Part shown: positions 8,401 through 17,721 of the stretch, piece by piece | How positions within the stretch are numbered: the stretch's first letter is position 1 | Layout: the number at the start of each line of letters is the position of its first letter | Assembly (NCBI GenBank): GCA_963845285.1 | Contig: CAWJRO010000018.1 | Location: forward strand, 131,853 to 195,852 | DNA from: Methanobacterium_C sp963845285 | Lineage (GTDB): Archaea; Methanobacteriota; Methanobacteria; Methanobacteriales; Methanobacteriaceae | Length of the DNA: 64,000 nt | Reading direction: 5' to 3' | Made by a program: the position numbers and the translations under genes | Notes under the pieces: model-generated | Databases searched by the model: none | Told to the model about the DNA's origin: nothing | The model's input: only the letters and a program-made list of their open reading frames with translations

Positions 8401-9414
8401 ATGAGGATATGTATCATTGGTTTTGGAGCTGTTGGACAGGGAGTTGCAAAAGTTGTCTCCATGAAAAGAGATAAAATAAAACAGAAATATGGTCTGGACC
8501 TTAAGCTGGTGGCTGCAACAGACAGTGAAGGTGCAGCCATATCGAAAAATGGACTTGATCCAGATATACTCATTGAAACAAAGAAAAAAATGGGTAAAGT
8601 ATCCGAGTACCCTGAATATGGTGTTTCTGGCCTTTCAGGTCTTGAAGTCATGGATAAAGTTGAATATGACTGCCTTATTGAGGTTACACCAACCAACATT
8701 GATGATGGAGAACCTGCAAGAACCCATATTCTTAAAGCCATAGAAACTGGTAAAGATGTTGTAACGTCAAACAAAGGTCCTCTTGCACTTTCTTACAGAG
8801 AAATTGTTGATAAAGCAAAATCCAAGGGTGTTGAATTTAAATTTGAAGCATCTGTAGGTGGTGCAATGCCCATCCTGAACTTTGCACATGAAACGCTTGC
8901 AGGCTGTGATATAAACTCTGTATTTGGTATTTTGAATGGTACAACAAATTTCATTCTTTCAAGAATGGCTAAAGAAGGTTCTTCCTATGAACAAACCCTT
9001 AATGAAGCTCAACAATTAGGTATAGCTGAAACAAACCCTGCGCAGGATGTTGATGGTATAGATGCTGCATGTAAAGTAGTTATACTGGCAAATTCTATAC
9101 TGAATAGGGATGTGTCATTTAAAGATGTTGAAATTAATGGTATATCCAGAATAACCCCTGAATCAATAGAACTTGCAAAAAAAGAGGGTTATCTTATAAA
9201 ATTAATAGGTGAAGCTTCAGATGAAACCCTTGAAGTATCACCAAGGCTTGTAAGAGAAGGATCTCCCTTTGCTGTTGGAGGTACACTGAACGTTGCAACC
9301 CTTAAAACAGACCTTGCAGAAGATGTCACGGTGGTTGGAAAGGGAGCAGGATCAGTTGAAACTGCATCAGCAATATTAAGCGATATTATAAGCATATGGA
9401 AAGTTAGGAAATAA
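8401..9414 (+). CDS. hom: Homoserine dehydrogenase
   Basis: Reduces aspartate semialdehyde to homoserine on the way to threonine and methionine. 337 residues with an N-terminal Rossmann fold (IGFGAVGQG), the VTSNKGPLA loop, and the substrate-binding core around SVGGAMPI and GILNGTTNF. QDVDGIDAACK supplies catalytic Asp and Lys. The ACT regulatory domain found in many bacterial enzymes is absent, in keeping with the separate ACT gene upstream. I chose the ATG at 8401: GGAGG (8390-8394) lies six bases before it, whereas a TTG at 8398 would be too close. Confidence 0.94.
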   Translation: MRICIIGFGAVGQGVAKVVSMKRDKIKQKYGLDLKLVAATDSEGAAISKNGLDPDILIETKKKMGKVSEYPEYGVSGLSGLEVMDKVEYDCLIEVTPTNIDDGEPARTHILKAIETGKDVVTSNKGPLALSYREIVDKAKSKGVEFKFEASVGGAMPILNFAHETLAGCDINSVFGILNGTTNFILSRMAKEGSSYEQTLNEAQQLGIAETNPAQDVDGIDAACKVVILANSILNRDVSFKDVEINGISRITPESIELAKKEGYLIKLIGEASDETLEVSPRLVREGSPFAVGGTLNVATLKTDLAEDVTVVGKGAGSVETASAILSDIISIWKVRK

Positions 9415-9498
9415 ATTTTTAAGATAAAACTTATTTTATTATTTATTATCTCTAACTTTTTGAATAAGACATTATAAAGGTTATAAAGAGGATTTAAA

Positions 9499-10710
9499 AT
9501 GAAATATGTGGTAGTTATAGGGGATGGAATGGCAGATTATCCCCTTGAAGAACTTGGAGGTAAAACACCTCTTCAAATGGCAGAAACTCCAAACATGGAT
9601 CGTATAGCATTTAATGGTGTCAATGGAATGCTTAAAACAGTGCCCCAAGATATGGTGCCGGGATCTGATGTTGCAAACCTTTCAGTTTTAGGTTACAACC
9701 CTGAAGAATGTTATACAGGTAGAGGTCCTCTGGAAGCTGCAAGTATTGGGGCAAATTTAGATAATGGTAATGTTGCATTTAGATGTAATTTCATAACAGA
9801 AAGAGACAACTTACTTGCAGATTTCACTGCGGGCCATATAAGCACTGAAGAGGGATCAGAACTTATAGAAGCCCTGAACCAGAAATTTTACAGTTTCGGA
9901 AAATTTTATCTTGGTACGAGTTACAGGAACCTGTTTGTCTTTAACAATGAAAAGTCTGCAGAACTGAGATCCACACCTCCCCATGATGTTGTTGGAGACC
10001 CATTTAGGGACAACTTGTTAATCCCTTTGGAAGATGAGAACGCCAAAATTTTGAATGGAATAATGCAGGATTCGAAGGATGTACTTGAGAATCACGCAGT
10101 TAATAAAAGAAGACTTGAAGCTGGTAAGAATCCTGCAAACATGATATGGCTCTGGGGTCAGGGTGTGAAGCCAAAAATGCCACAATTTTCAGAAAGATAT
10201 GGTCTTAAAGGTGCTACAATTACAGGTGTGGACCTTATAAAAGGTATAGGAATGTACCTTGGCCTCACAAATATACATGTTCCTGGAGCTACAGGGTATT
10301 ACGATACAGATTACTGTGGAAAGGCAAAATATGCACTTGATGCACTTCAAGATCATGATCTGGTCTTTGTTCATGTTGAGGCGCCTGATGAAGCTGGTCA
10401 TGCAGGTGATTTGAATGAGAAAATAAAGGCTATGGAACGAATTGACTCAAGAATCCTTGGAAAATTTCTCGAAGATCTTCCATCTTTTGGAGATTATGCA
10501 ATTGCAATACTCCCTGATCACCCAACACCAGTGCACGTGAAAACTCACACTCGAGACCCTATTCCTTATGCAATGTGTTCCACAAAAGGTGTTTCTGATA
10601 ATGTGGAGAAATATGATGAATTGTCAGCAAAAACAGGTTCTCAGGGAGTTATGGAAGGCTACAAATTCATGAGACATTTTATAGATTATGCAAAATCTAA
10701 AAAGTCTTAA
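9499..10710 (+). CDS. apgM: 2,3-bisphosphoglycerate-independent phosphoglycerate mutase, archaeal type
   Basis: Interconverts 3- and 2-phosphoglycerate. The 403 residues belong to the alkaline-phosphatase superfamily: a metal Asp in VIGDGMAD (Asp9), the phosphorylated Ser in GSDVAN (Ser56), and C-terminal metal-binding HVEAPDEAGHAGD and LPDHPTPV. Length and motifs match archaeal ApgM rather than bacterial GpmI. AGAGGATTT precedes the ATG. Genes of this family were once annotated as phosphonopyruvate decarboxylase-like. Confidence 0.94.
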   Translation: MKYVVVIGDGMADYPLEELGGKTPLQMAETPNMDRIAFNGVNGMLKTVPQDMVPGSDVANLSVLGYNPEECYTGRGPLEAASIGANLDNGNVAFRCNFITERDNLLADFTAGHISTEEGSELIEALNQKFYSFGKFYLGTSYRNLFVFNNEKSAELRSTPPHDVVGDPFRDNLLIPLEDENAKILNGIMQDSKDVLENHAVNKRRLEAGKNPANMIWLWGQGVKPKMPQFSERYGLKGATITGVDLIKGIGMYLGLTNIHVPGATGYYDTDYCGKAKYALDALQDHDLVFVHVEAPDEAGHAGDLNEKIKAMERIDSRILGKFLEDLPSFGDYAIAILPDHPTPVHVKTHTRDPIPYAMCSTKGVSDNVEKYDELSAKTGSQGVMEGYKFMRHFIDYAKSKKS

Positions 10711-11021
10711 ATAATTTTAATTTTTTAATTTGTTTAGTTGATTTATTTAAATGTTTTTTTAGGAGTTTCAATATTTTTTATTTGCCATTTTTTTTAGGAA
10801 TTTTAATATTTTTTATTTTTTAATATTTTTTAAGGAGTTATTTTTTGTTTATTTATTTTTAAATTGATTAAATCAGTTTTCAAACTATTTGAATCTATAT
10901 TTTTGTATTATGATAAATTTTATTAATAATAATGCTAATAATATAATAAGCATTTTGTTCGTTTGTCTAAAACATTTATCTAAAATTTTAGTGAAAATAT
11001 TTTGATGGAGGCCGGTGAAAC
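10711..11021. other. T-rich intergenic region with a short direct repeat
   Basis: After apgM there are several T-runs, which suit archaeal transcription termination. An imperfect direct repeat (TTTTTTTAGGA, then about five bases, then AATATTTTTTATTT) occurs at about 10754 and 10791. No small gene is seen. The murT promoter must lie in the 3' part. Confidence 0.45.
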
Positions 11022-12395
11022 TTGGCTTTACGTTCATCGATTTTAATAGGTAAATTGACAGGGGTTGCTTTGAGGACAGTTGGTATGGGAGCTACAGCAC
11101 TTCCTGGAAAGGTTGCACTTAAAATTAATCCTGATCTCTTGAGGGTTTTAGATTCTCGATGCGAAAAAAAGGTTATTGTGACAGGTACAAATGGTAAAAC
11201 AACCACTAATAATTTAATATATCATATTTTAACTGATAAATATAAAAATGTACTCTCAAATCTCAAGGGAGCCAACATGCCCCAGGGGGTTGCAAGTGCA
11301 TTTATTAACAATACCAAAAATAAATATGATTGGGGTGTTTTTGAAGTAGATGAAGGCTCCTTCAATGAAGTTGTCAGGTACATTAAACCGGATTATATAA
11401 TACTTACCAATTTTTTCAGGGATCAGTTAGATAGGTACGGAGAAATAGAACACACATCCCAAATAGTTTATGATGCCATTAAACCTCTGAATTCAACTTT
11501 GATCCTCAACGCTGATGATCCATCTGTTGTGAAATTCAAAGAACTTGGCAAAAAAAATGTTTATTATGGTGTCAGCAAGAATAATTTTAGTAATGACTAT
11601 CAAATGATAGTTGAAACACGTTTTTGCCCATCATGTATGGATCGCCTTGAATATAAATATCTAAACTACGGACACCTCGGCAAATACCATTGCAAAAATT
11701 GTGATTTTCAGAATCCTTCATACGATTATGAGGTATCATCAATAAAACAGGGAAATGATGAATACTATTTTGACGTTGTTGTAGATGATAAGAAGATTGA
11801 AGATCTGCGTTTTGGGTATGAAGGTATTTATAATGCTTATAACTGCTGTGCAGCCCTAGCATTCTGTCTGGAAATAGGTATGGATATGGGGATGGTCACA
11901 GAAAGAATAAAGAACTTTGAATACCATCTTGGAAGGATGGAAAACTTTGAGTTCCCAGACAAAACAGTGAAACTTATACTTTCTAAAAATCCCATAGGAT
12001 TGACCGAAGTTTTAAAGGTCATATCCAATGATGAGAAACAAAAATCAGTTCTTTTTATTCTTAACGATAACCCTGCAGATGGTAAAGATATTTCATGGAT
12101 ATGGGATGCTGATGTGGGAAAATTAGGGGATATAAAGAATTTGGATTCCATTTACTGCTCTGGAATAAGGGCTGAAGACATTGCACTCAGGATCAAGTAT
12201 GCTGATGTCTCCTCAAAACTTGTTAAAATAGTTAAAAGAGTAAAAAGGGAAGCTGGAATAGAAAATGCCATCTCCAACGTTTTGAAGGAAAAAGTAGATG
12301 TTGTTTACATTCTTCCAACTTATACTGCAGTTTTCAAGACAAGAGACATCTTATTAAAATATCTCAAAACTTCAAAAAGTTCTGCAAATGGTTAA
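11022..12395 (+). CDS. murT: MurT-like Mur ligase (cell-wall amidation)
   Basis: 457 residues with the Mur ligase ATP site VTGTNGKTTT, a central domain containing a four-cysteine zinc ribbon (FCPSC, then HCKNC about 25 residues later), and a C-terminal MurT domain with NDNPADGKDISWIWD. In bacteria MurT with GatD amidates the glutamate of lipid II. In Methanobacteriales the pair is thought to act on pseudomurein precursors. The start is a TTG at 11022 preceded by GGTGA. The gatD partner follows, but a 107-bp mobile repeat sits in the gap between them. Confidence 0.88.
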   Translation: MALRSSILIGKLTGVALRTVGMGATALPGKVALKINPDLLRVLDSRCEKKVIVTGTNGKTTTNNLIYHILTDKYKNVLSNLKGANMPQGVASAFINNTKNKYDWGVFEVDEGSFNEVVRYIKPDYIILTNFFRDQLDRYGEIEHTSQIVYDAIKPLNSTLILNADDPSVVKFKELGKKNVYYGVSKNNFSNDYQMIVETRFCPSCMDRLEYKYLNYGHLGKYHCKNCDFQNPSYDYEVSSIKQGNDEYYFDVVVDDKKIEDLRFGYEGIYNAYNCCAALAFCLEIGMDMGMVTERIKNFEYHLGRMENFEFPDKTVKLILSKNPIGLTEVLKVISNDEKQKSVLFILNDNPADGKDISWIWDADVGKLGDIKNLDSIYCSGIRAEDIALRIKYADVSSKLVKIVKRVKREAGIENAISNVLKEKVDVVYILPTYTAVFKTRDILLKYLKTSKSSANG

Positions 12396-12483
12396 TCAAT
12401 GGATTTGAACTTATTAAATGTAAAAACTGAGAGTAACTGTTTGGAGTCTAAAATTTAAGAAAATTATAAAATGAGAAATTATG

Positions 12484-12590
12484 GAGGCTGTCTCATAGTT
12501 CAAAATCTGCAAAAAAATAAGAACATATATGGCTTTAAATTCAAAAATAAGCAAAATTCTACATGTGAAAGTTAATCATAAGACACCCTC
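12484..12590 (+). mobile_element. Family-1 MITE-like element, copy 1 (forward)
   Basis: 107 bp beginning GAGGCTGTCTCATAG and ending TCATAAGACACCCTC. The interior carries the family landmarks CAAAATCTGCAAAAAAATAAG and CTTTAAATTCAAAAATAA. Flanking 5-mers (TTATG and AGGAT) do not match, so this may be an old copy. It lies between murT and gatD, in the space where a continuous operon would be expected. Confidence 0.85.
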
Positions 12591-12672
12591 AGGATAAAAA
12601 AAGTACCTGTTGAATGATGAGGAGCGGTATAATATGGAATTAGATAAGGGTAGGGAAATAGATCGAGGTAAT

Positions 12673-13395
12673 ATGAAACTTAAAATTTTTCACCTGTACT
12701 CTGACCTTTTAAACCTTTATGGGGACATAGGCAATATAATATGCCTGAAACAGAGGTGTGAATGGAGGGGAATAAATGTTGAAATAGTTGATTTTACCCT
12801 CAATCAGGAAAAGGATCTAAAAAAGGGTGATATATTTTTCATGGGCGGAGGATCAGATAGAGGGCAAAAAATCGTTTATTCCCATTTTTTAAAGTATAAA
12901 AAGGATGTGGATACACTTATTGAAGAAGGAAATGTTTTTTTGGCAATATGTGGAGGATACCAGCTTCTGGGCAAAAATTACACTGATGCTAAAGGCAATA
13001 AAATCCCTGGACTCGGAGTATTTGATTATTATACTGAAAGTGAAGAGGGTAGGCTCATTGGAAATATAATAATTAATAATCAGCTTGGTTTGAGTCCCAA
13101 AACTCTCGTTGGTTTTGAAAATCACGGCGGCAGAACTTACCATGAGTATCAACCCCTGGGGATTGTTAAGATGGGTCAGGGCAACAACGGAAAGGACGGT
13201 TATGAAGGAATGGTTTATAAAAATTGTGTAGGAACTTATCTTCACGGGCCTTTACTTCCAAAAAATCCTCATCTGGCAGATTACCTTATTTTAAAAGCTC
13301 TGAAAAATAAGTACGACATCAGTAAATTACCGAAACTTAACGATGAACTGGAATATATAGCACATAAAAGAGTTAAAGAGCTTTACTGCAAATAA
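12673..13395 (+). CDS. gatD: GatD-like glutamine amidotransferase, MurT partner
   Basis: Class I glutamine amidotransferase of the CobB/CobQ type that supplies ammonia to MurT. The nucleophile is Cys in AICGGYQLLG, and the His is in YLHGPLLPKNPHLAD. From the ATG at 12673 (GAGGTAAT upstream) the protein starts MKLKIFHLYSDLLNLYGD, which is where family members begin. In-frame alternatives at 12634 (ATG, GGAG upstream) and 12610 (TTG) would add a poorly conserved charged leader. The family is secure; the start is less so. Confidence 0.88.
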   Translation: MKLKIFHLYSDLLNLYGDIGNIICLKQRCEWRGINVEIVDFTLNQEKDLKKGDIFFMGGGSDRGQKIVYSHFLKYKKDVDTLIEEGNVFLAICGGYQLLGKNYTDAKGNKIPGLGVFDYYTESEEGRLIGNIIINNQLGLSPKTLVGFENHGGRTYHEYQPLGIVKMGQGNNGKDGYEGMVYKNCVGTYLHGPLLPKNPHLADYLILKALKNKYDISKLPKLNDELEYIAHKRVKELYCK

Positions 13396-13805
13396 GATTT
13401 TTTATATCTACAATTTACAATTCAAAGTTTTTACAATTCAAATTTGTAATTTTTGCAAAATTAAGAATAAATTCTATTTAAAATATTGAAAACACATTTA
13501 AAGAATTTAATGACCTTTTAAAGAGTTTACACATACCAATCACTTATTTTGTTAGTGTTAATGAAATCTAAATTCATTTTTCTATTTATGTATCATTACC
13601 ATTTATCAATATTTATTTAAAGCTTGGACTCATAATTAGATAGTAAAAAGTTTAATGGTATCATTGATATGAAATTGGTGATAAATCAGCGAGTTGAATA
13701 TTTTTAGCTATTTTCAGTATAAAATTACATTGCATTCGGTTAACACATTTAATATAACTATAAACTAAATTTCAATTATAATTATAAAATAAGCTGTAGA
13801 ATGCT
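13396..13805. other. Intergenic region before pyrG
   Basis: A+T-rich with no visible gene or copy of the mobile repeats. A direct doubling near the start (TACAATTCAAAGTTTTTACAATTCAAATTTG, about 13410-13447) is the only local repeat. The pyrG promoter is presumably in the last 80 bases (ATTATAATTATAAAATAA). Confidence 0.4.
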
Positions 13806-15425
13806 TTGGAGGAGAGGATTAATCTGTCAAAATATATAGTGGTTACTGGCGGTGTTGTAAGTTCAATAGGAAAAGGAATATCATCATCATCAATTGGGAG
13901 GATATTAAGGTCTTATGGTGTGGATGTTACTGCAATAAAAATTGATCCGTACCTGAACTGGGATTCAGGAACCCTCAATCCTTATCAACATGGAGAGGTG
14001 TTTGTAACAGAAGATGGTATGGAAACTGATCTGGATTTAGGTCATTATGAACGATTTTTAGATGTTAATTTATCTGGAGAATCCAACATAACAACAGGAA
14101 AAGTTTACAACACTGTTATCAATAAGGAAAGAAAAGGAGATTATTTGGGTTCATGTGTGCAGATAATTCCCCATATTACAGATGAGATAAAGTCAATGAT
14201 CAGGAAGATCTCAAAGAAAACCCAGGCAGAAGTTGTTATGGTTGAAGTTGGAGGAACAGTAGGGGACATAGAAAGCCAGCCATTTTTAGAGGCACTACGT
14301 CAACTTCGTAACGAGGAAGGTCAAGATAATGTAATGTTTGTCCATGTGACCTATGTACCTTACCTTCGGGCTGCAGGAGAGTTTAAGACCAAACCGACGC
14401 AGCACAGTACTAAGGAACTTCGAAGTACAGGTATAAGTCCGGATATGATTATTTGCAGGTCCGAACTCCCGATAGACAGCCACATTAAAGAGAAGATAGC
14501 ACACTTTTGTGATGTTGAGGAGAAAGCTGTTATAAATGCACCGGATGCGCATTCAATCTATGAAGTACCTCTGATTTTGAACAGTGAAAATGTGGGAGAA
14601 TACATATTAAATAGATTAAAAATGGAGTCCCGAAAACCTGATTTATATGAATGGAGCAGAATAGTTGATGCTTTAAAAATAGATGATTTTAAGGTTACTG
14701 TTGGAATAGTTGGGAAATATGTTGAACTTGAAGATGCTTACATAAGCATTAGGGAAGCTTTAAAACATGCTGCAGCTAATCAGGGAGTTAAAGTTGATAT
14801 TGAATGGATAAAAGCTGAAGAATCTCTAAACATTGATAGAATCAAAGAATTTAATGCGCTGCTGATACCTGGAGGATTTGGTGAAAGGGGAATTTCAGGA
14901 AAGCTTGAGGCTGTTAAATATTCGATAGAGAATAAGATTCCTCTTTTTGGAATATGTCTTGGAATGCAGTGTATGGTAATCGAATTTGCAAGGATGAATG
15001 GCTTTGAAGGTGCAAACAGTACAGAATTTGATGAAAACGCAAAAAATCCAGTTATACACATTATGAAAGAGCAGAAGTATATAGAGAACATGGGTGGAAC
15101 CATGAGACTCGGTGCATATCCATGCAAACTTAAAGAAGGAACAATTGCACATGATGCATACAAGGAAGATGCTGTTAGTGAGCGTCACAGGCACAGATTT
15201 GAATTTAACAATGATTACAGGCAAATATTGGAAGATAAAGGTTTAACTATCTCAGGGAAATCCCCAGATGATCTTCTTGTTGAAATAGTTGAACTTGAGA
15301 ACCATCCCTGGTTTTTAGGATGCCAATTCCATCCTGAGTTCAAATCAAGACCTAATAATGCCCATCCCCTATTTGTGTCATTTATAAAGGCAGCAATTGA
15401 AAATAAAAAGAAAAAAGATGTATAA
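13806..15425 (+). CDS. pyrG: CTP synthase
   Basis: Converts UTP to CTP with glutamine. The N-terminal amidoligase domain begins SKYIVVTGGVVSSIGKG, and the C-terminal class I amidotransferase domain has the nucleophile in FGICLGMQCM and the His/Glu pair in CQFHPEF. Length is normal. The given start is a TTG at 13806, which has no ribosome-binding site. The conserved protein start aligns with a CTG codon at 13824, six bases after GGAGGAGAGG. That makes initiation at CTG plausible (see findings). Confidence 0.95.
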   Translation: MEERINLSKYIVVTGGVVSSIGKGISSSSIGRILRSYGVDVTAIKIDPYLNWDSGTLNPYQHGEVFVTEDGMETDLDLGHYERFLDVNLSGESNITTGKVYNTVINKERKGDYLGSCVQIIPHITDEIKSMIRKISKKTQAEVVMVEVGGTVGDIESQPFLEALRQLRNEEGQDNVMFVHVTYVPYLRAAGEFKTKPTQHSTKELRSTGISPDMIICRSELPIDSHIKEKIAHFCDVEEKAVINAPDAHSIYEVPLILNSENVGEYILNRLKMESRKPDLYEWSRIVDALKIDDFKVTVGIVGKYVELEDAYISIREALKHAAANQGVKVDIEWIKAEESLNIDRIKEFNALLIPGGFGERGISGKLEAVKYSIENKIPLFGICLGMQCMVIEFARMNGFEGANSTEFDENAKNPVIHIMKEQKYIENMGGTMRLGAYPCKLKEGTIAHDAYKEDAVSERHRHRFEFNNDYRQILEDKGLTISGKSPDDLLVEIVELENHPWFLGCQFHPEFKSRPNNAHPLFVSFIKAAIENKKKKDV

Positions 15426-15802
15426 ATTGATACATTTTTTTTGGAATCCTTTTTTTTTAGTTCAGAACCCTTTTTATTCCAAAACCCTTAAGTTTTTATT
15501 AATTTTAAATAATATTAATCTCTAACTTTTAAATAATTCTTTCAAAAAACCTTTAACTAACTTTTTATTTTTTAATTATCTCTTTTTAAGTATCTGTGTC
15601 CTTTTTAATTTTTATTTTAATATTTCGTGGGTATCATAAACAATAGAATTGATCGAAAAGAATATACTCCAAAAAATAACAAATTAACAGAAAAGATTAA
15701 AAAAGAAGATATTAAACAGTTAATGAGTTACGATTATTCAAAATTGAATCAATATTGACAGTAGTAACGATCAATGACAATAATAAAATAACATTAATAA
15801 AA
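15426..15802. other. Intergenic region after pyrG
   Basis: Several T-runs follow the pyrG stop (TTTTTTTT at about 15434 and 15451), fitting termination. The remainder is A+T-rich with no gene I can support. It ends at the family-1 element at 15803. Confidence 0.45.
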
Positions 15803-15907
15803 GAGGCTGTCTCATAGTTCAAAATCTGCAAAAAAATAAGATTAAATAGAGCTTTAAATTCAAATAATGAAAATTATATAAATAACAAATAATCCTGAGA
15901 CAGCTTC
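15803..15907 (+). mobile_element. Family-1 MITE-like element, copy 2 (forward)
   Basis: 105 bp, GAGGCTGTCTCATAG to CTGAGACAGCTTC, flanked on both sides by TAAAA (15798-15802 and 15908-15912), a perfect 5-bp target duplication. It ends only 15 bases before the prepilin peptidase start, so that gene's promoter is either inside the element or before it. The element contains a TATA-like AAATTATATAAAT about 45 bases from that start codon. Confidence 0.92.
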
Positions 15908-15922
15908 TAAAAATTTAAAAAA

Positions 15923-17107
15923 ATGATAACCATGATAGTAAACATACCCCTGATCTGTGCAATTATAGCGATTTTAGCATGTTTTTATGCAAGTTACTCC
16001 GATATGAAAGATGGAATTATTAAAAATAAACTTACATTTCCTTTGATCGTCATTGGAATAGTTTTAAATGGGATTTATGCTTTTATGATAGGTAGCCCCA
16101 TGTTCATTGTTATGACTTTAATATATACTGCAATAATATTTGTTCTTGGTTACGTTTTCTGGAAGTTTGGAGCATGGGCTGGAGGGGATGTGAAACTTTT
16201 CACAGCTTTAGCTGCTCTATTACCGTTTCCTGTAACTTTTTTTAATTATGCAATTTTAAACGAGCAATTTCCAGTTGTTGCAACTTATCCTTTTCCATTA
16301 ACACTGATATTGAACAGTATACTCTCAATTTTCCCATTTCTTTTGCTATTTGTGTTTTATGTGGCAGTGAAGACCAAACCACACCTTGTAGGTGAACTGT
16401 TCTCCCCAATAAAACAATATAAAAAGAATTTTGTTTTAGCATTAGTTTTAACATCTGCAGTTACCATAACATACAAATTAATTCAATTGCTAAATATCCA
16501 TGTGTTACAGTACCAACTTGTGATAATTTCTCTTGTATCACTTTATATCCTGTCAATGGTTATTTCAAAGCTGCCAAACAAGATAAAAGGAGTTATAGTA
16601 TCCGTTGTAACAGTTTTTGCACTTTATGAGAACTTTAAGATTACAGTAATTGGTATATTATTTTTGATGATATCCATAACTGTTATTGAGATCATCAAAA
16701 AACTTCTTACAACTGTAAGTAGAGAGGCACTTCAGGATGATTATAAAATAATTGACCTTAAAGAAGGGATGATACCAGCGTATAATTTCTATGAAAAGGA
16801 TGATAAAGTTTATGCGGATAATAAAAGCTTTTTCAGCAGATTTAAGGAAGCAATGAAAACAGGGGATATCACTGGACTTACAGTGCCAAAGGGTAAACTT
16901 TTAATAAGTAAAATGGCAGCGGGTCTTACAGATAAGGATATTGAACTTTTAGGGGATTTACTCAACAATGGCAAAATAAAAGACAAGTTCCGTGTAAAAA
17001 AGGGAGTTCCATTTGCTCCATCAATATTAATAGGTCTTTTAATTTCTCTCTTCATAGGAGATTTGGTTTTCATAGTTGAGAAAATTTTATACAGCATTAT
17101 GTACTAA
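15923..17107 (+). CDS. Prepilin peptidase, A24 family (EppA-like)
   Basis: Polytopic membrane aspartyl protease that removes the N-terminal signal of type IV pilin-like proteins. Catalytic aspartates are visible at Asp27 (YSDMKDG) and Asp89 (the AGGDVKLF motif). Six or more hydrophobic helices follow, then a soluble loop (about 270-365) and a last helix. At 394 residues it is longer than simple bacterial forms. EppA-type enzymes cut class III signal peptides with a Q-x-S-x-E core, and a protein with exactly that motif is the next gene. No ribosome-binding site is visible before either ATG (15923 or 15932), probably because a mobile repeat inserted just upstream. Confidence 0.88.
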   Translation: MITMIVNIPLICAIIAILACFYASYSDMKDGIIKNKLTFPLIVIGIVLNGIYAFMIGSPMFIVMTLIYTAIIFVLGYVFWKFGAWAGGDVKLFTALAALLPFPVTFFNYAILNEQFPVVATYPFPLTLILNSILSIFPFLLLFVFYVAVKTKPHLVGELFSPIKQYKKNFVLALVLTSAVTITYKLIQLLNIHVLQYQLVIISLVSLYILSMVISKLPNKIKGVIVSVVTVFALYENFKITVIGILFLMISITVIEIIKKLLTTVSREALQDDYKIIDLKEGMIPAYNFYEKDDKVYADNKSFFSRFKEAMKTGDITGLTVPKGKLLISKMAAGLTDKDIELLGDLLNNGKIKDKFRVKKGVPFAPSILIGLLISLFIGDLVFIVEKILYSIMY

Positions 17108-17156
17108 ACTATTAAATAAATAAGGTTTATATTATCATAAATGAATAGGATAAGAT

Positions 17157-17648
17157 GTGAAGAAGATGGATGTTAAAGGACAAGTATCTGTGGAATATTT
17201 ACTGGTAATTCTGGTAATTCTTGTAATATTTGGATCTATATCAATACCTTTAGTTCAAAATTCAATAAGTTCAAGCATGGGTATTTCTCAGGTTTCAGAT
17301 GCTAAAACAGCAGTTAGTAGCATTGCAAATGCAGTGAATGTTGTTTATGCCAATGGTCCGGGTGCAAAAAGGACCGTGAGTGTTTATATTCCTGAAGATG
17401 TTAGTCTAGTTAATTTTGCAGATACTACCACAAATAATTCTTTTTTAGGAATGAATATAATATATCACAATGGAACAGTTAATGGAACTGATACCACCGC
17501 ATCGAAGAATGTAAACCAATCAGTAAATTACAATAATTTTAATACTCCCTTAACTTTAACTAAAGGACAGCACAACATTCAGGTTTCTTGGCCAATAAGT
17601 GATACTGGTAGCGTTAGTCCAACAATAAGCATTACAGTTGTTTCTTAG
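17157..17648 (+). CDS. Class III signal-peptide pilin
   Basis: 163 residues: a short basic leader (KKMDVKG), then QVSVEYLLV and a 20-residue hydrophobic helix. This is the Q-x-S-x-E signature of archaeal type IV pilins processed by EppA between Gly and Gln. The remainder is Ser/Thr/Asn-rich with several N-x-S/T sites, as in surface fibres. It contains VNVVYANGPGAK, which recurs as VNTVYTNGPGY in the pilin at 22965-23372. The start is GTG at 17157 (AGGAT upstream) or ATG at 17166. It lies 49 bases after the peptidase gene and is probably co-transcribed. Confidence 0.88.
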   Translation: MKKMDVKGQVSVEYLLVILVILVIFGSISIPLVQNSISSSMGISQVSDAKTAVSSIANAVNVVYANGPGAKRTVSVYIPEDVSLVNFADTTTNNSFLGMNIIYHNGTVNGTDTTASKNVNQSVNYNNFNTPLTLTKGQHNIQVSWPISDTGSVSPTISITVVS

Positions 17649-17721
17649 ATATAGTTTATTTAATCATTCAACAATTATAGTGATAATCTGTTAATAATAA
17701 TCACATACAGGAAGATTCAAA

